This document shows, piece after piece, positions 8,711-19,494 of a stretch of DNA of 64,000 nt (the first letter of the stretch is position 1; the number at the start of each line of letters is the position of its first letter). The notes under the pieces were generated by a model. It worked only from the letters and a program-made list of their open reading frames with translations, was not told the DNA's origin and ran no database searches. The position numbers were made by a program, and so were the translations under genes. Where the stretch lies: the NCBI GenBank assembly GCA_946965045.2, contig OX337234.1, positions 2,232,001-2,296,000 of the forward strand, in the 5' to 3' direction. Source of the stretch: Epithemia pelagica (Eukaryota; Bacillariophyta; Bacillariophyceae; Surirellales; Surirellaceae).

Positions 8711-11254
8711 CTATGTTTCTTTGACGTCCTCAATGGCTTGAGCAATCACATCCATTTCTTGTTTCGACATTTCCGAAGGAGCTTGTTGAGTCTTTTTAGG
8801 TGTCCCTGTCTTTTTCTTTGAGGCTCCTCCGTGGATTTCCTCCAGCATAGCTTTCCGACTTAAACGAATCTTCCCGTTCTCTTTGCCAACATACTTCACC
8901 GTAAGTTCCTCTACACCCATACTTCGAACAAATGCTTCGCAATTTCGCACACGTTCCCGGGCCATCTCCGAAACATGACAGAGGCCTTCCAGGCCAGGTG
9001 AGGATCCGTCTTCGGGACCCGGAAGGATCTCCACAAAAACACCAAACGGATGTACACCTGTGATCTTTCCGGTGTAGTTTTCGCCCTCCACTGGGTCTGG
9101 TCCAACGTACTTTGGCTTGTCTTTCCTGTCTCCTTTACCACCGCCATTGCCTGAAATGAGGGCCATCACAAAATTCTTGGCCTCCTCAAGTTTCTCCTCT
9201 TTCATGGACGAAACCTGTATCTTCCCATCATCGCTTACGTCCATGTTCACCAGTTCATGATCCTCGATGATAGCGCGAATCTGCTTTCCACCAGGACCAA
9301 TGACCTTTCCAATTGACTCGAATGGGATTTCAAATACCGTTATTTTGGGCACTGTGGATGGCAAGCTTTCCCGAGGTTTCTCCAATACACTCTCCATCTC
9401 GTCCAAAATGTGCAAACGACCCTCTCGTGCCTGAGCTAATGCCCGTTCCATAGTTTCCAGGGTGAGACCTTCGCATTTAATATCCAATTGAAAGGTCGTG
9501 ATTCCCTCACGATCTCCTGCTACTTTGAAATCCATGGTGCCAAGAGCGTCTTCCGTTCCCGAAATGTCAGACAAAATGACAGCGCTTTCGTCTGATACGC
9601 CTTCTTTATCGTCAAGAAGCATGCCCATCGCAATACCTGCAACCGTCCTTTTCACCGGAACACCAGCATCCATCATCGCAAGGGCGCCGCCACAGACACT
9701 CGCCATCGAACTAGACCCATGGGACTCAGTAATCAGCGACTCGACGCGAATGGAGTATGGGAACTCATCCTCGCTAGGTATGACAGGAATCAGAGCTCTT
9801 TCTGCAAGATTTCCGTGCCCGACCTCACGTCGGCCTGGAGCACCGACTCTACCAGTCTCACCAACACTGCTGGGAGGGAATGTGTACTGCAAATAAAAGC
9901 GTTTCTCTTCAGTGCCATCAATTTTATCAATCTTCTGACGCATGCTGGAATCACCCAATGTTGCAGTTGCAACTGCTTGAGTCTCTCCTCTCGTAAAGAG
10001 TGCACTTCCATGCACACGAGGAAGGAAACCGGCCTCGATATCTATTCTTCGAATATCCTTCAATCCTCTACCATCACCGCGCAAACCAGAGTCCCGAGCT
10101 CTGGCATACAGTCTTTCACAAAGCAAATTCTTGAAGGCTCCCTTCACGGCAATTCCTTCATCAGGAAACTCTTCTTGAAAGGCCTCCGTAACCTCCTTTT
10201 TTAGTGCAGACATAATTTCTGACTGTTCTTTCTTTCTACCACCTGTTGCAAACATCTCGTCCACTTTCTGCCGGAAAGACTCGTTCACTTTATCTTGGAG
10301 CCCTTCAGGCATCATTTTAATGGTCGAATAATTCTTGACGACACCAACGGCCTCTCCGAGAGCCGAGATGCCTTTACAGAGACTTTGAATTGCTTCATGG
10401 CCAAATTTAACAGCTGCAATCATTTGAGCTTCTGGCAAAAAATCGGCGTAGCCTTCAATCATGAGCACAGCATCAGCAGTTCCGGCCACAGTAAGGTGAA
10501 GCTGTGATTCATCCATCTCAACGTGGGATGGATTCAAAATGAAATTCGATCCGTCCGAGCTTAATCCAACTTGGACGGCCGCTACTGGCTTATCGAGAGG
10601 AATATCAGAAAGATAGATAGCAGTTGCAGATGCCAGGATTGCCAACGGATCGCAGGATCGGACACCATCGTACGAAAGCACCCACGATAAAACTTGAGTT
10701 TCATGTCTCCATCCATCTGCAATCAATGGTCGGATGGGTCGGTCAATTAACCGGCAAACAAGAATTTCATGTTCGGCCGGGCGGCCATCTCTTCGTGTAT
10801 AACTGCCACTCGTTAATCCTGCACTGGAAAAACGTTCTTGATGTTCCACTGACAGGGGTAAAAAGTCAATTTCCTCCTTGGGTTTGGAATCTCTGGAGGC
10901 AGTGGCATAGAGGACGGATTCCCCTCTCGTCAATGTTACTGCACCCGCAGCTTGTCGCCCAATTTTGCCCGTTTCAATCACAATTTCTGGAACATCGTCC
11001 GCTTGCCCTGGAAGCGAAGGGAATTTCAATCTGTGTACCGTCGCTCCCGCTGGCCCTGTTTCCGACGATTCCAAGACAAATGGCGCAGATTGGTCCTTCT
11101 CCACAGCCTCCGTGACTCCATTAACGGCTTCCCAAACCTGACTGTTGATTGCTCGCCTTCGATAGACGGAGTTGAGAGGCAAGAAGGAACAGGATAGGTA
11201 CGCTGTTTGAAGCAGCAGGAGGATCGGAAGACTTCGACCACATGGTATTCTCAT
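8711..11254 (-). CDS. Polynucleotide phosphorylase, plastid-targeted
   Basis: 3'-to-5' phosphorolytic exoribonuclease of organellar RNA decay. The frame is open to 11299, but I choose ATG 11254 ('MRIPCGRSLPILLLLQTAYL') because it gives a clean signal peptide ending 'LSCS' followed by 'FLP', the diatom S-F type plastid cleavage motif. Then come two RNase PH domains (first with 'AVTLTRGESVLYAT', second with 'ALFTRGETQAVATATLGD'), a KH domain with 'GKVIGPGGKQIRAI', and an S1 domain ('YTGKITGVHPFGVFVEILPG', 'GLCHVSEM'). At 847 residues it is longer than bacterial PNPase (about 700) because of the presequence and a Lys-rich tail. The order of domains is the standard full-length enzyme with no visible break. 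Terminates with TAG. Confidence 0.95.
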   Translation of the reverse strand: MRIPCGRSLPILLLLQTAYLSCSFLPLNSVYRRRAINSQVWEAVNGVTEAVEKDQSAPFVLESSETGPAGATVHRLKFPSLPGQADDVPEIVIETGKIGRQAAGAVTLTRGESVLYATASRDSKPKEEIDFLPLSVEHQERFSSAGLTSGSYTRRDGRPAEHEILVCRLIDRPIRPLIADGWRHETQVLSWVLSYDGVRSCDPLAILASATAIYLSDIPLDKPVAAVQVGLSSDGSNFILNPSHVEMDESQLHLTVAGTADAVLMIEGYADFLPEAQMIAAVKFGHEAIQSLCKGISALGEAVGVVKNYSTIKMMPEGLQDKVNESFRQKVDEMFATGGRKKEQSEIMSALKKEVTEAFQEEFPDEGIAVKGAFKNLLCERLYARARDSGLRGDGRGLKDIRRIDIEAGFLPRVHGSALFTRGETQAVATATLGDSSMRQKIDKIDGTEEKRFYLQYTFPPSSVGETGRVGAPGRREVGHGNLAERALIPVIPSEDEFPYSIRVESLITESHGSSSMASVCGGALAMMDAGVPVKRTVAGIAMGMLLDDKEGVSDESAVILSDISGTEDALGTMDFKVAGDREGITTFQLDIKCEGLTLETMERALAQAREGRLHILDEMESVLEKPRESLPSTVPKITVFEIPFESIGKVIGPGGKQIRAIIEDHELVNMDVSDDGKIQVSSMKEEKLEEAKNFVMALISGNGGGKGDRKDKPKYVGPDPVEGENYTGKITGVHPFGVFVEILPGPEDGSSPGLEGLCHVSEMARERVRNCEAFVRSMGVEELTVKYVGKENGKIRLSRKAMLEEIHGGASKKKTGTPKKTQQAPSEMSKQEMDVIAQAIEDVKET

Positions 11255-11776
11255 GGTGCCTTTTGTGTGGTGTGTTGATTGTGCGAGCGACTTTCCCACA
11301 ATGGACGTCGGGCAACAAAACTCCCTTAGCTGACCGACTCCCCAAACTGAAAGACAAGGCAGGGGTGGACAAGTTCGCTTGTATCGGCCGTCGCGACCCG
11401 AATGATGTGTTCAATGTCACAGATACAGTGGTGGTTGTGGAGCGAGAAGTGGAAGTGGTAGTCTCGGTGGCAGAAAATCTTGAGTACGTCATATGTTATT
11501 CACGAATAGTTTGTGAACGGAATATGAGGCCGCTAAAACCGCAAGATCATAGGAGTACTCCTAGAGGATAGAGGAGTAGAAAGAAACGAGCAAGGATATC
11601 TGCCATGGACGAATTTCATATCTAATATATAATCGATGTCTTACTAGAATTTGCAACGCATGCATTGGTGAAATCATAGAGGGAGTTTTTCACATGTACT
11701 TGGAGATGCGAAACATTCATCTTTCACTGCCCAATTGAGTGTAGACGCCAAAATGCACCAGGGAATCATGTACTCT
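11255..11776. other. Upstream region of the PNPase gene
   Basis: No gene is supported here. The only notable word is the palindromic 'AGGAGTACTCCT' at 11551-11562. A plus-strand ORF (11242-11571) overlaps the PNPase start and has no recognisable domain. Confidence 0.4.
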
Positions 11777-12727
11777 TTACGAGGACGAAAAGATGGGGAA
11801 CTTGTCGAGGCTGGAGGGGTACCACGCATACTCTGAGAGATCAGTGGGCCACTTGACTTCCTTGGGAGAGGCGAGTTTCACCTTGCCTGAACTGAGCTTT
11901 TCCTTGAGCGGAGCCGTGGCGCCATTTTTCAGACCATTCTTCGCAAACGTTGTGCGCAGATATTCAACCGTAAACATCATGTTGTGGGCTTCGAAGTTGC
12001 CTCTGGCAAAGATAGGTTCGAAAACCAGAAACTTCATGTCCGCCCGCTTACTCTTCATGGCACGTTCGCGAGTGGTCCCGAAACGTTTCGGGAGGGCGTC
12101 GCCGTCGATGTACACCATGATGTAGTTGGGTCCCTTCGGCCAGTGTCGATGACCATTACCAAAAGTTACAATGTCAACGTATTCTTGAGCTCGTTCTTCC
12201 CAAAGCTTCTTGTTGAAACCATTCAACCTCAGAAACTTGTTTCGGGCCCGACGAATGGACCTGGACAGAAAAATGGTTCCGTGCGAGTCTCCAGCCAAGT
12301 TGAGCTTCCTCTGCTTTGTGACGGCCTCGTAAATGAGAATGGATGCGTGATCAATGACAGGACTTCCCGAAATACCCACACGGTCCAATGCAGCGTCGAT
12401 CCAATCAATACGGGTATTCAAACACTTGTACATGGGATTTTCCTTGAGAAAACTAGCATTGTTCAAGTTGACCACACCAACGTTCAATCTCTCTGCGTAA
12501 CGACGGCTTCTCTTGCTTTAAAGCTTGGCCACTTGTCCAAGTCCAGAAATGAAAATGAAAAAGTCGCTGTCTTCGGCCGTGACACCCGACGGATAATATG
12601 CAGCGTTCTCAGAAAGGAATTTCAGCGGCTCATCCTTGTTCATAACTTCATAAAAATCAAAAATCTTCTCACTCTTGGGATTCTGGAACTGGCCATCGTT
12701 CTCCAGGTCTGGGAAAATCCTCTCCAT
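11777..12727 (-). pseudogene. Alpha/beta-hydrolase (lipase-like) frame interrupted by one in-frame TAA
   Basis: ATG 12727 opens 'MERIFPDLENDGQFQNP' and reads to a TAA at 12518-12520 after 'SGLGQVAKL'. The same frame then continues without another stop for 246 codons to 11777. The downstream part contains 'LNLAGDSHGTIFLSRSIRRA', a GxSxG nucleophile elbow (GDSHG) after a beta strand, and 'VDIVTFGNGHRHWPKGPNY...YIDGDALPKRFG', the layout seen around the catalytic Asp of lipase-like hydrolases. About 316 codons in all. The stop separates a short N-terminal piece from the catalytic part. Options are a recent nonsense allele, readthrough of UAA, or a consensus error; no plausible intron removes it. 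The exact family is uncertain. Confidence 0.5.
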
Positions 12728-13875
12728 GATGTTGGTTGGTATGGGGTGTTGTTCTTTGATTGAGGGAAACTTTTCTGAGATCCAACAGAAGATGAACTCT
12801 AAAGCATACCTACAAACGGAAACGGAGCGGCTTCTGGTCGTTCATTCGGACCACGATTGTGTTGATGTCCAACGGTCACGAAAAAATTAATTGTGCACCG
12901 TTCCAAACCCACTAAAGTTACAGGTTCCGAGTCCGAGGAAGGCTTGAATAAAAATCATTCCCGAGCCGGCAAGGGCCAATGTAAGGATAGGAATCACATA
13001 CACGCCGGTCAGCCTTGATGCCAGTCGAGTGCCCTTGCTGGTTACTCCAACTTACCCTCATAAATTCGAAAAAAGCTACCGTTTATGGGTTTTGGTATCA
13101 CTATTGGGGGCAGAAAGACGACTCATTCACACACAACCACTGAAACGTCGATACCCGACTTTTGAACTCAATGATTCCACTTCCTGGCCGGCCAAACGAC
13201 GATGAGAACCTTACGTTTAAGTGGGATTCGATTCTCCACTTCCCAGCACCGAAGCTCGTCCACATGTGGTTACGCTACTTTGAAATACCGTATTCATGCT
13301 AAATGCTTATAGTTCTCCAAAGGTAATGAAATCTTCCAATACATGCTTAGACAAAGTCTCATCAACCTAGTTTCGGCTGTATTCTTTTAGAACTACCGAA
13401 ACAGAGTTGACATAGACTACTCCGAGGAAGCAAATTGGACAAAGAAAAACGCATCTACGAAACGATTGTCCTTGAACAAAACACGGACCCGTCAACATCA
13501 ATCAATAACTTAATCTATGCAATATCAGCGAGAATCGCAACGGTCCCTTTCGTGACGACGGCTCATTGGGTTCCTTTCGTGAGGCAGTAGGTATCATCGG
13601 AGGAAAGCAGCTTACGAACAACAACAGTTGCGCTAAATTTAAGAGAAAGTTTTTATCTGCCGAGGCTTTTCCAGGCCAGATCATGGAGAAAACTATTTGT
13701 TGAAGGACAAACTCTGCTGCATTCCACACACTAGTTGATGGAGGACAAACTCAGTTGCACATCGTTCGTCAAAGGATGAACTTGGATCTTACTCGAACAT
13801 AGAAACTTTTTAGAGACCGATCGCATGGCACCCAATCGTTTTCTTGGGGAATCAATGATTTTCATAATAATGATT
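12728..13875. other. 1.1-kb stretch with no supported gene
   Basis: Only short ORFs without domains. It should hold the promoter of the minus-strand hydrolase and the 3' end of the TPR gene. No tRNA-like cloverleaf or repeat array was found by eye. Confidence 0.4.
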
Positions 13876-15498
13876 TCACAAGGAGATCAGTTTCTGTGAA
13901 AGCAATATGCGAAAGGATCGCTCACAATTAATTCCTGCTTCGTCCAAAATCAAGTCTGCTTCCAACAGACACGATCGAGCTTCTTCAAGCATTCTCCGGT
14001 CCCTGAATAGATCAGCAAGAACGGCCAAAGTTTTAGCTGCCTCCCATGCAAAGGAATCAGACCCCGAATTGATCAGCTTCTTCTGGACTTCTAGCACAGA
14101 GACATAGGCGGACATAGCTGAATCCATATCCATGCTGGCTACGTGAACAACTGCAATGTTCTGCAAAGTTGTTAACATGGCTTGGTTCTTTGAAGTTTTA
14201 TCTGCCGAAGATTCTCTCTTGATTGCAAGCGCCTCTTCGTGACAAGCAAGAGCGGCTCTGTAGTTTTTGCGGAGAAGGTAAACCTTTCCGATGGCATCAA
14301 GAGTCTTTGCAATCTCTGCGTGCTTCTCTCCCAAAACCAAGGACTGGATCTCGCAGGCCCGCTTCAAAGCGACAAATGCTTCATCGTATTCCCTCCTTAG
14401 AGTCTGCGCAAGTCCAATTTGATACTGAACAGTAGCAATCTTCAGGCTCCGGCTGGGGTCACCTTCCTCCAAGATAACATTGTATTCATGGACACGAAGC
14501 GCGTTTTTGAAGAACACGATACATTCATCAACTTTGCCAATCTTAAAAAATACGGTCCCCATATTTCCGTAAGATTCTGCCAAATGATCTCCTGGATCAC
14601 ATTTGACGGCTTCCTTGTAAGCAGCGATGGCTGCATCGTCATTTCCATCTTTGACATGCGTATTTCCTATCAAGTTCCACACAGTCGCAACACGAGAGTC
14701 TTTCGTACCGTACCTCTTCTGGGAATCTTCAAGTTCATCTAAGAGAAGCCCGAGTGACGAGAACTCTTGAGACAAGTCTATGGCCAAAGGTGACGAGAGT
14801 GTTCTTCTATGAAGCGACTTAGAGGGCTTTTGTGGTACTGTTTTCTTCGAGGACGGTCGACATTGGGTTGCATCCCAAGAATTTGCATGCTTTCGGAGTG
14901 GAGCAGCTGCTTTGGGTGACGAAACAGAACTGATGCTGGAAGTAGAAGATCTCTTTGGTGGTAGAGGAGGTAGTTCTCCAGGTGAAGACTGAAGTCGTGG
15001 GACGGCGGATGAGATTCTTCTATGACGCCTAATCGGCCGAGGCAGAGCGATCGTTTTCCTCTGTGATTCAAGTGGCGATGAAGCAGGAGAATTGGACGCA
15101 TTTTGGATGAAATCTTCGCTCTCACAGTAATCTTCAAACCATGTCTCTTCTGCCGTTCGAAGAGTAGTCGCGGTGGAGATTGTCCCATCGTCCGAAGTGG
15201 GCCGGGGACGTTCACCGACTCCCACGACTTTTGCCAGATCATGCGGTGGTGAGTCCAACTTGGACTCTGTGTGGGAACGTTCATCGAACTGGACAACGTC
15301 GATAGGTGGCACAGGCATATCGTTGAGACTAGCTTCCGACATTGTGCTGAAGATCGAGCTCTGAATTACGTAAGAAGCCTCTTCCTCTAGAGGTTGTTTC
15401 GGCAAACAAGCAACCTTCAAAGTGGTTCGGATCGTCGACTCAACAGATTTGTGAGAACGCGCACAGCTAAATAATGAGGGAGTGTGGGCGAATCCCAT
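13876..15498 (-). CDS. TPR-repeat protein with disordered Ser-rich N-terminus
   Basis: A 540-residue frame; ATG 15345 ('MSEASLNDMPVPPIDVVQFD') is an equally possible start since the first 51 residues are not clearly protein-like. Residues up to about 250 are Ser/Pro-rich. From about 265 there are consecutive 34-42-residue TPR helices, e.g. 'VATVWNLIGNTHVKDGNDD', 'AESYGNMGTVFFKIGKVDEC', 'AEIAKTLDAIGKVYLLRKNY', spaced like kinesin-light-chain-type repeats with acidic linkers. It most likely acts as a protein-interaction scaffold. Diatoms carry many such genes; no specific partner can be named. Confidence 0.75.
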   Translation of the reverse strand: MGFAHTPSLFSCARSHKSVESTIRTTLKVACLPKQPLEEEASYVIQSSIFSTMSEASLNDMPVPPIDVVQFDERSHTESKLDSPPHDLAKVVGVGERPRPTSDDGTISTATTLRTAEETWFEDYCESEDFIQNASNSPASSPLESQRKTIALPRPIRRHRRISSAVPRLQSSPGELPPLPPKRSSTSSISSVSSPKAAAPLRKHANSWDATQCRPSSKKTVPQKPSKSLHRRTLSSPLAIDLSQEFSSLGLLLDELEDSQKRYGTKDSRVATVWNLIGNTHVKDGNDDAAIAAYKEAVKCDPGDHLAESYGNMGTVFFKIGKVDECIVFFKNALRVHEYNVILEEGDPSRSLKIATVQYQIGLAQTLRREYDEAFVALKRACEIQSLVLGEKHAEIAKTLDAIGKVYLLRKNYRAALACHEEALAIKRESSADKTSKNQAMLTTLQNIAVVHVASMDMDSAMSAYVSVLEVQKKLINSGSDSFAWEAAKTLAVLADLFRDRRMLEEARSCLLEADLILDEAGINCERSFRILLSQKLISL

Positions 15499-15969
15499 CC
15501 GCGAATTGGACTGGGTACACGATCGACACTCCGTACTGAATCTACGAAGATCCTACGTTGCTTGCTGTCACGCAGTCTTACCATATCCCGGATTTCACCT
15601 TTCCAAACATTTTCAACGGCGAAAACTTGGATATTTCGGGGGCTCCGTTGGCATGTTCTTGGCACTTGGCACACGCAACTATATGTAATGAATTTGATTC
15701 AAGAACTACTTAGGAAGACAGTAGAGATACATACACGTAAACGGACTGACTGAAGACAGTCTTGTGACGCTTCCACTATTGTATAACAAGACCAAAAGTC
15801 TGTTGCAAGATCTAATATATATAATAATATTATGTCTTCCAAGACTTCAAGTTTTGAGTGCTTCATAAGCGACCGATGTGTTGATCTGTGGTCGCGCAAA
15901 TCGGCCGAAGCCGCAGGCACAGCAACAAACGAAGAAGACCATACAAGTTCTCCTTGAATCGGCGCCACC

Positions 15970-16678
15970 ATGTCTCCAGCAACTACGGATCTAACGGGAG
16001 AGGCAATTTCCAACTCCGGAATTGCCGCTTGTGGATGGAACTTCATCGTCTTAATGAGCCGTCAGGGAAAGATTAGGTTGTCAGAGTTCTTTGCGTCCTA
16101 CTCAGAATCAGAGAAAAGACGGATTCTCCGTGACATTGCTGGAGATGTCATTCCGCGGGCCCCGAAGATGTGCAACATCATTGAAAAAGGAACGTACAAA
16201 TTCGTTTATCGTCGATATGCGTCTCTGTACTTTGTAGTCGGAGTTCCTCCTGGTATGAATGAATTAATTGTTTTGGAACAGATCCACCTCTTCGTGGAAG
16301 CCCTGGATGGATATTTTAATTCAGGTAAGTTTGAGAACTGGTGTTATCGGATTCTCCTATCTATGACCTTCTCTTACATGCACTGTTCTCTTTGTTTCCC
16401 TAGTTTGCGAACTGGACCTAGTCTTTTCTCTTCACAAATCACTTTTGATCTTGTTTGAAATGTTCATTGGTGGTATGCTTTGTGAATCAAATAAACGGGA
16501 GGTATTGAAAGCGATTGTTGAAGCAGAAGAACTTGTTGAGGAATTGACCAAGCCTGGAGAAGATACTGCCAGTCAACTTGACGATGGACTCAGCTTTCAG
16601 GAGCAATTTCAACTAGGTAGGACTCCCGGACGGCAGCGTACTGGTGGGCCTGCTCCGGGGAGAGGTGGTCGACGGTAA
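15970..16678 (+). CDS. Adaptor-protein complex sigma (small) subunit, AP-1/AP-2 type
   Basis: Two exons, 15970-16324 and 16404-16678, joined across a 79-bp intron with GTAAGT donor and CCCTAG acceptor (phase 1), giving 209 residues. 'NFIVLMSRQGKIRLSEFFAS', 'PKMCNIIEKGTYKFVYRRYA', 'SLYFVVGVPPGMNELIVLEQ' and, across the junction, 'GYFNSVCELDLVF' and 'FIGGMLCESNKREVLKAIVE' match sigma adaptins closely; the AP-1 or AP-2 choice is open. The protein is part of the clathrin adaptor core in Golgi/endosome or plasma-membrane trafficking. Family members are about 142-160 aa. Here 24 residues precede the usual first strand, which makes the start uncertain, and the C-terminus gains a Gly/Arg-rich tail ('RTPGRQRTGGPAPGRGGRR'). 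Confidence 0.9.
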
Positions 16679-17272
16679 TGGTTTTGCTCTCAATTCCATG
16701 ATCATTGCAACATCATGTGCACCACAAGTTGGACAACAAAAAACTAAAGTTGCGGAAGGCAGAAAAGGAGGACCCATCAGGTTGTTGTAGTTTGACTGCC
16801 GTTAGTTCTTTAATGACCTTCCTTCATACTCTAGTGTTTTCTTGTTGATCAATAATGTGGGCATCGAGGTAGACTTCTCATTTGTCCTACGCGAATCATT
16901 TGATAACGGAGAATCACAAAGAACTTTGTTTCCTGGCTCCCTCTTCTAAATGACGCGCGTCTCTTAAACTGATTGAGAACTCTGAGGATGTGAACGAAAA
17001 AACAATCTAGTCTGTTTGTTGCAGCGATCACTGATCGACAAGCCGAATACGTTGACGTTGGTCGCTGGCTGAGCAAAGACTGACCAGCAGTCGATAGAAA
17101 GCATCATCTAGAATGGTTGACATCACGGACTGTCTACTTTACAATGTGGAGCGCTTGAAATTTGCCTGTGCCGTCAAAAAGGACCCAAAAATAGATGTGT
17201 CTATTGTCTACAGCAAGGACGAACCTTTCTTTACGCAAGGCTCCCACTAGGAGTAGCTGCAATATATTGCAC
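16679..17272. other. Convergent intergenic stretch
   Basis: No gene supported. A 45-codon plus-strand ORF from 17113 (MVDITDCLLYNVERLKF...) looks protein-like but overlaps the expected 3' UTR of the YggT gene and has no recognisable domain. Confidence 0.35.
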
Positions 17273-17955
17273 TCACATTTGAGCAAAGTTGTATTTGGAG
17301 GGGCTTGTCGGATTGGGAGGAAAGTAGTAACGTCCAAAGCCTTTCTTGATCGCTTTCCGCGACATTTCTGGTGTCAATTCACAACCAACGGCAGCAGTTG
17401 CATTGGTGAGCACGTTCAGTAGGAAAAACGCGAGAATGGGAGAAAAATCCAGTCCAAAGAGAGGCGGAATCACTCCTCGAAACAAATTGAGAAATGGATC
17501 CGTAATCGCAAAGATAGGCTGCAAGGCCGCGACTCCCTGCGCCTGAGGAAACCAACTCAACAAAATACGACCTGTAATAATCAAGTTATACTGTTGCAGT
17601 GCGTGAGCGAGAATGGGATAAATGAGACAAGTGGCAATGTTCACAGTCAAAGATGACACCAACGTACAATGCTTAGGAAATTGGCAAATCCACCGACAAA
17701 AACTTGTTCAGCAACACCATATCCCGGTATGGCCATTGCAGTCTTCCCTGAGGTGTGGCCCTGTTTTTGTCGAATGGCCCACCTAAGCTCGTGCCTTGCC
17801 ATCATCGATTGGTCTGGCGCTGATCTCGACAAAGCGGACGAACATACACGTCTTGCCGAGTCCAGAGACTGGGGAAGGAAGACGGAAGCGTGGACATTGG
17901 CCACGCAGAAAAACGCAATCACCAATGAATGAAAGAATGTTTTGACAGCCTTCAT
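17273..17955 (-). CDS. YggT-family membrane protein, plastid-targeted
   Basis: Two exons on the minus strand: 17955-17668 and 17590-17273, with a 77-bp intron (GTACGT donor, CAACAG acceptor) that joins 'GGFANFLSI' to 'YNLIITGRILLSWFPQ', restoring the YggT signature. Product 201 residues. ATG 17955 is chosen because 'MKAVKTFFHSLVIAFFCVAN' gives a signal peptide followed by 'VHASV-FLP', the diatom plastid import motif. Two hydrophobic segments flank 'GVAALQPIFAITDPFLNLFR'. Plastid YggT proteins include CCB3, needed for haem attachment to cytochrome b6, and proteins affecting thylakoid nucleoids; which one this is cannot be decided. The N-terminal 22 codons upstream of ATG 17955 are likely UTR. 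Confidence 0.85.
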
Positions 17956-18249
17956 AATGATCTCCTCTTTTCTCGGCGGTTCAAAAGATGACACTCTCGC
18001 TCTGCGATATGCGATAAACAAGATTGTGGGTGTGTTGTTGTGGTGTTGGCATTTGGCACAACGCTTTCGTCATGACGTCACTTCGGCGAATCAAATCAAG
18101 GTGACTGGTGGGGTTGGGATAGACACATGCCCCACAGTGTAACGGGCGCATTGCTCTCCCATTTTTTTGTGGATCATTTTTTTTTCTCGGAAGGATATCC
18201 TCGTCCGTTAAGAATCAATAGACACAAACAAAACTTCTAGGAAGGCAGA

Positions 18250-19242
18250 ATGAATCCTTTCCCTGCGAATTCGCTGGATGATACGGAGAATGAAAGACCC
18301 CATTCGGAATTCACCACAGCCACTGTTGGTGCCATGGGACAACCACCGAACAACAGTTACAACGCGAACGGCTCTGGCAATCCTTCGACGCGACAAAAAA
18401 TCTCATTTGCGGGGCAACGCATGACCGATTCGAGAAAACAAATCAAGTTTAGAGAGGGCGTCGATGTGTTTGTTTTTCGAGAGAGCTTTGCTGTTGCTCT
18501 TTGGGCCTTGACGGTGCCACTTCTATCCATGGGAATACGTCGCCTAATTGACGAAGCGAATCAACTTGAGTCCAGACAGCGTGAAGGTGATCTTCACGTC
18601 GTTACAGGACTCATCGCGTGGCTACTGCTTAGACTGCTGCCATCCAAACTTCTGACGACAGGGGCACCGGGTTTCCTATATTCACATTCATGGATCCTTC
18701 TCCGCATCTCAGAAACGTTCAACATGTATCCAAACCTCGGCTGCCGAATATGTGAATGGAGGTTAGGCCGCCTACCAAAGCGAGCCCTTATTCTTGCTGT
18801 GTTTGTTCACACGTTTGTTCCATGTATTGTGTGGGGATCCACTTCTCTTTTTCGACAAGAATGCTCATTGTCTAATGAGTACTCGCTGTATTCACTGCGT
18901 TACGAAGAGAATGACAATGAACAAGTTTTGTACCATTTCTTTCTTCAAGAAGTACTTTCGAACATGTTTTTTCCAGTGGCAATAATGGTTGTTCCATCCT
19001 TGCTCAAGCTAAACAATTATCCGGAATGGATGTCTTTCTTTGTACTATATCCCTTGTATTCCATGGGGGTTGACGGAGCTGGTCGAGGAAGTACGTTATC
19101 ACCTGCAGCCTTTATGGCACAATCGATCATGTTTCGTCAATTCCAGTTCAAGGACAACTGGAGGCTTATTGCACAACTTGTTGGAAATCTCCTCGGAGGA
19201 GCTGTGATGCAATTTGTGTTCCCAGATCAACCCCGTCAGTAA
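18250..19242 (+). CDS. Multi-pass membrane protein, possibly aquaporin-like
   Basis: A 330-residue single exon. About 85 polar residues precede at least five hydrophobic segments ('SFAVALWALTVPLLSMGI', 'VTGLIAWLLLRLLPSKLL', 'ALILAVFVHTFVPCIVWG', 'VLSNMFFPVAIMVVPSLL', 'WMSFFVLYPLYSMGV'). The C-terminal 'GRGSTLSPAAFMAQ' followed by 'LIAQLVGNLLGGAVMQFVFP' resembles the second half of MIP channels where the loop motif is NPA, here SPA. No first NPA-like motif is evident, so the channel assignment is tentative. It could be an unrelated lineage-specific transporter. Next gene downstream is unrelated and co-directional. Confidence 0.5.
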   Translation: MNPFPANSLDDTENERPHSEFTTATVGAMGQPPNNSYNANGSGNPSTRQKISFAGQRMTDSRKQIKFREGVDVFVFRESFAVALWALTVPLLSMGIRRLIDEANQLESRQREGDLHVVTGLIAWLLLRLLPSKLLTTGAPGFLYSHSWILLRISETFNMYPNLGCRICEWRLGRLPKRALILAVFVHTFVPCIVWGSTSLFRQECSLSNEYSLYSLRYEENDNEQVLYHFFLQEVLSNMFFPVAIMVVPSLLKLNNYPEWMSFFVLYPLYSMGVDGAGRGSTLSPAAFMAQSIMFRQFQFKDNWRLIAQLVGNLLGGAVMQFVFPDQPRQ

Positions 19243-19361
19243 AATAAGACAAAGTCATTCTAACGTGCACTCTATTTTTCTTTTCAATGCCGAGATCGGA
19301 ATCCGACTTTGACTTCTGCTGTCCTGCCCTTGAAGGCAAGAAAGCATATTCGGAGGATATC

Positions 19362-19388
19362 AATATCCACAATATCCACAATATCCAA
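19362..19388. repeat. Three tandem 9-bp units (AATATCCAC)
   Basis: Three consecutive AATATCCAC-like units in the intergenic space upstream of the ankyrin/BTB gene; the third ends in A. Too short to infer function. Confidence 0.7.
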
Positions 19389-19494
19389 CTATACTCGAAA
19401 GAAGAGGGTAGCTCGAGCTAGCAATAGAAACTGCTCCTAAAGATATTTTACGTCATTCAAGAATCTTCAGTCAAGGTCAGAAGTCGTAAGGAAC

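Noticed and set aside
11829..11840. CTGAGAGATCAG resembling part of a TPP riboswitch
   Set aside because: It lies inside the lipase-like reading frame and lacks the second conserved thiamine-pyrophosphate helix downstream.
17113..17250. 45-codon ORF MVDITDCLLYNVERLKF...
   Set aside because: Short, antisense to the likely 3' UTR of the YggT gene, no recognisable features.
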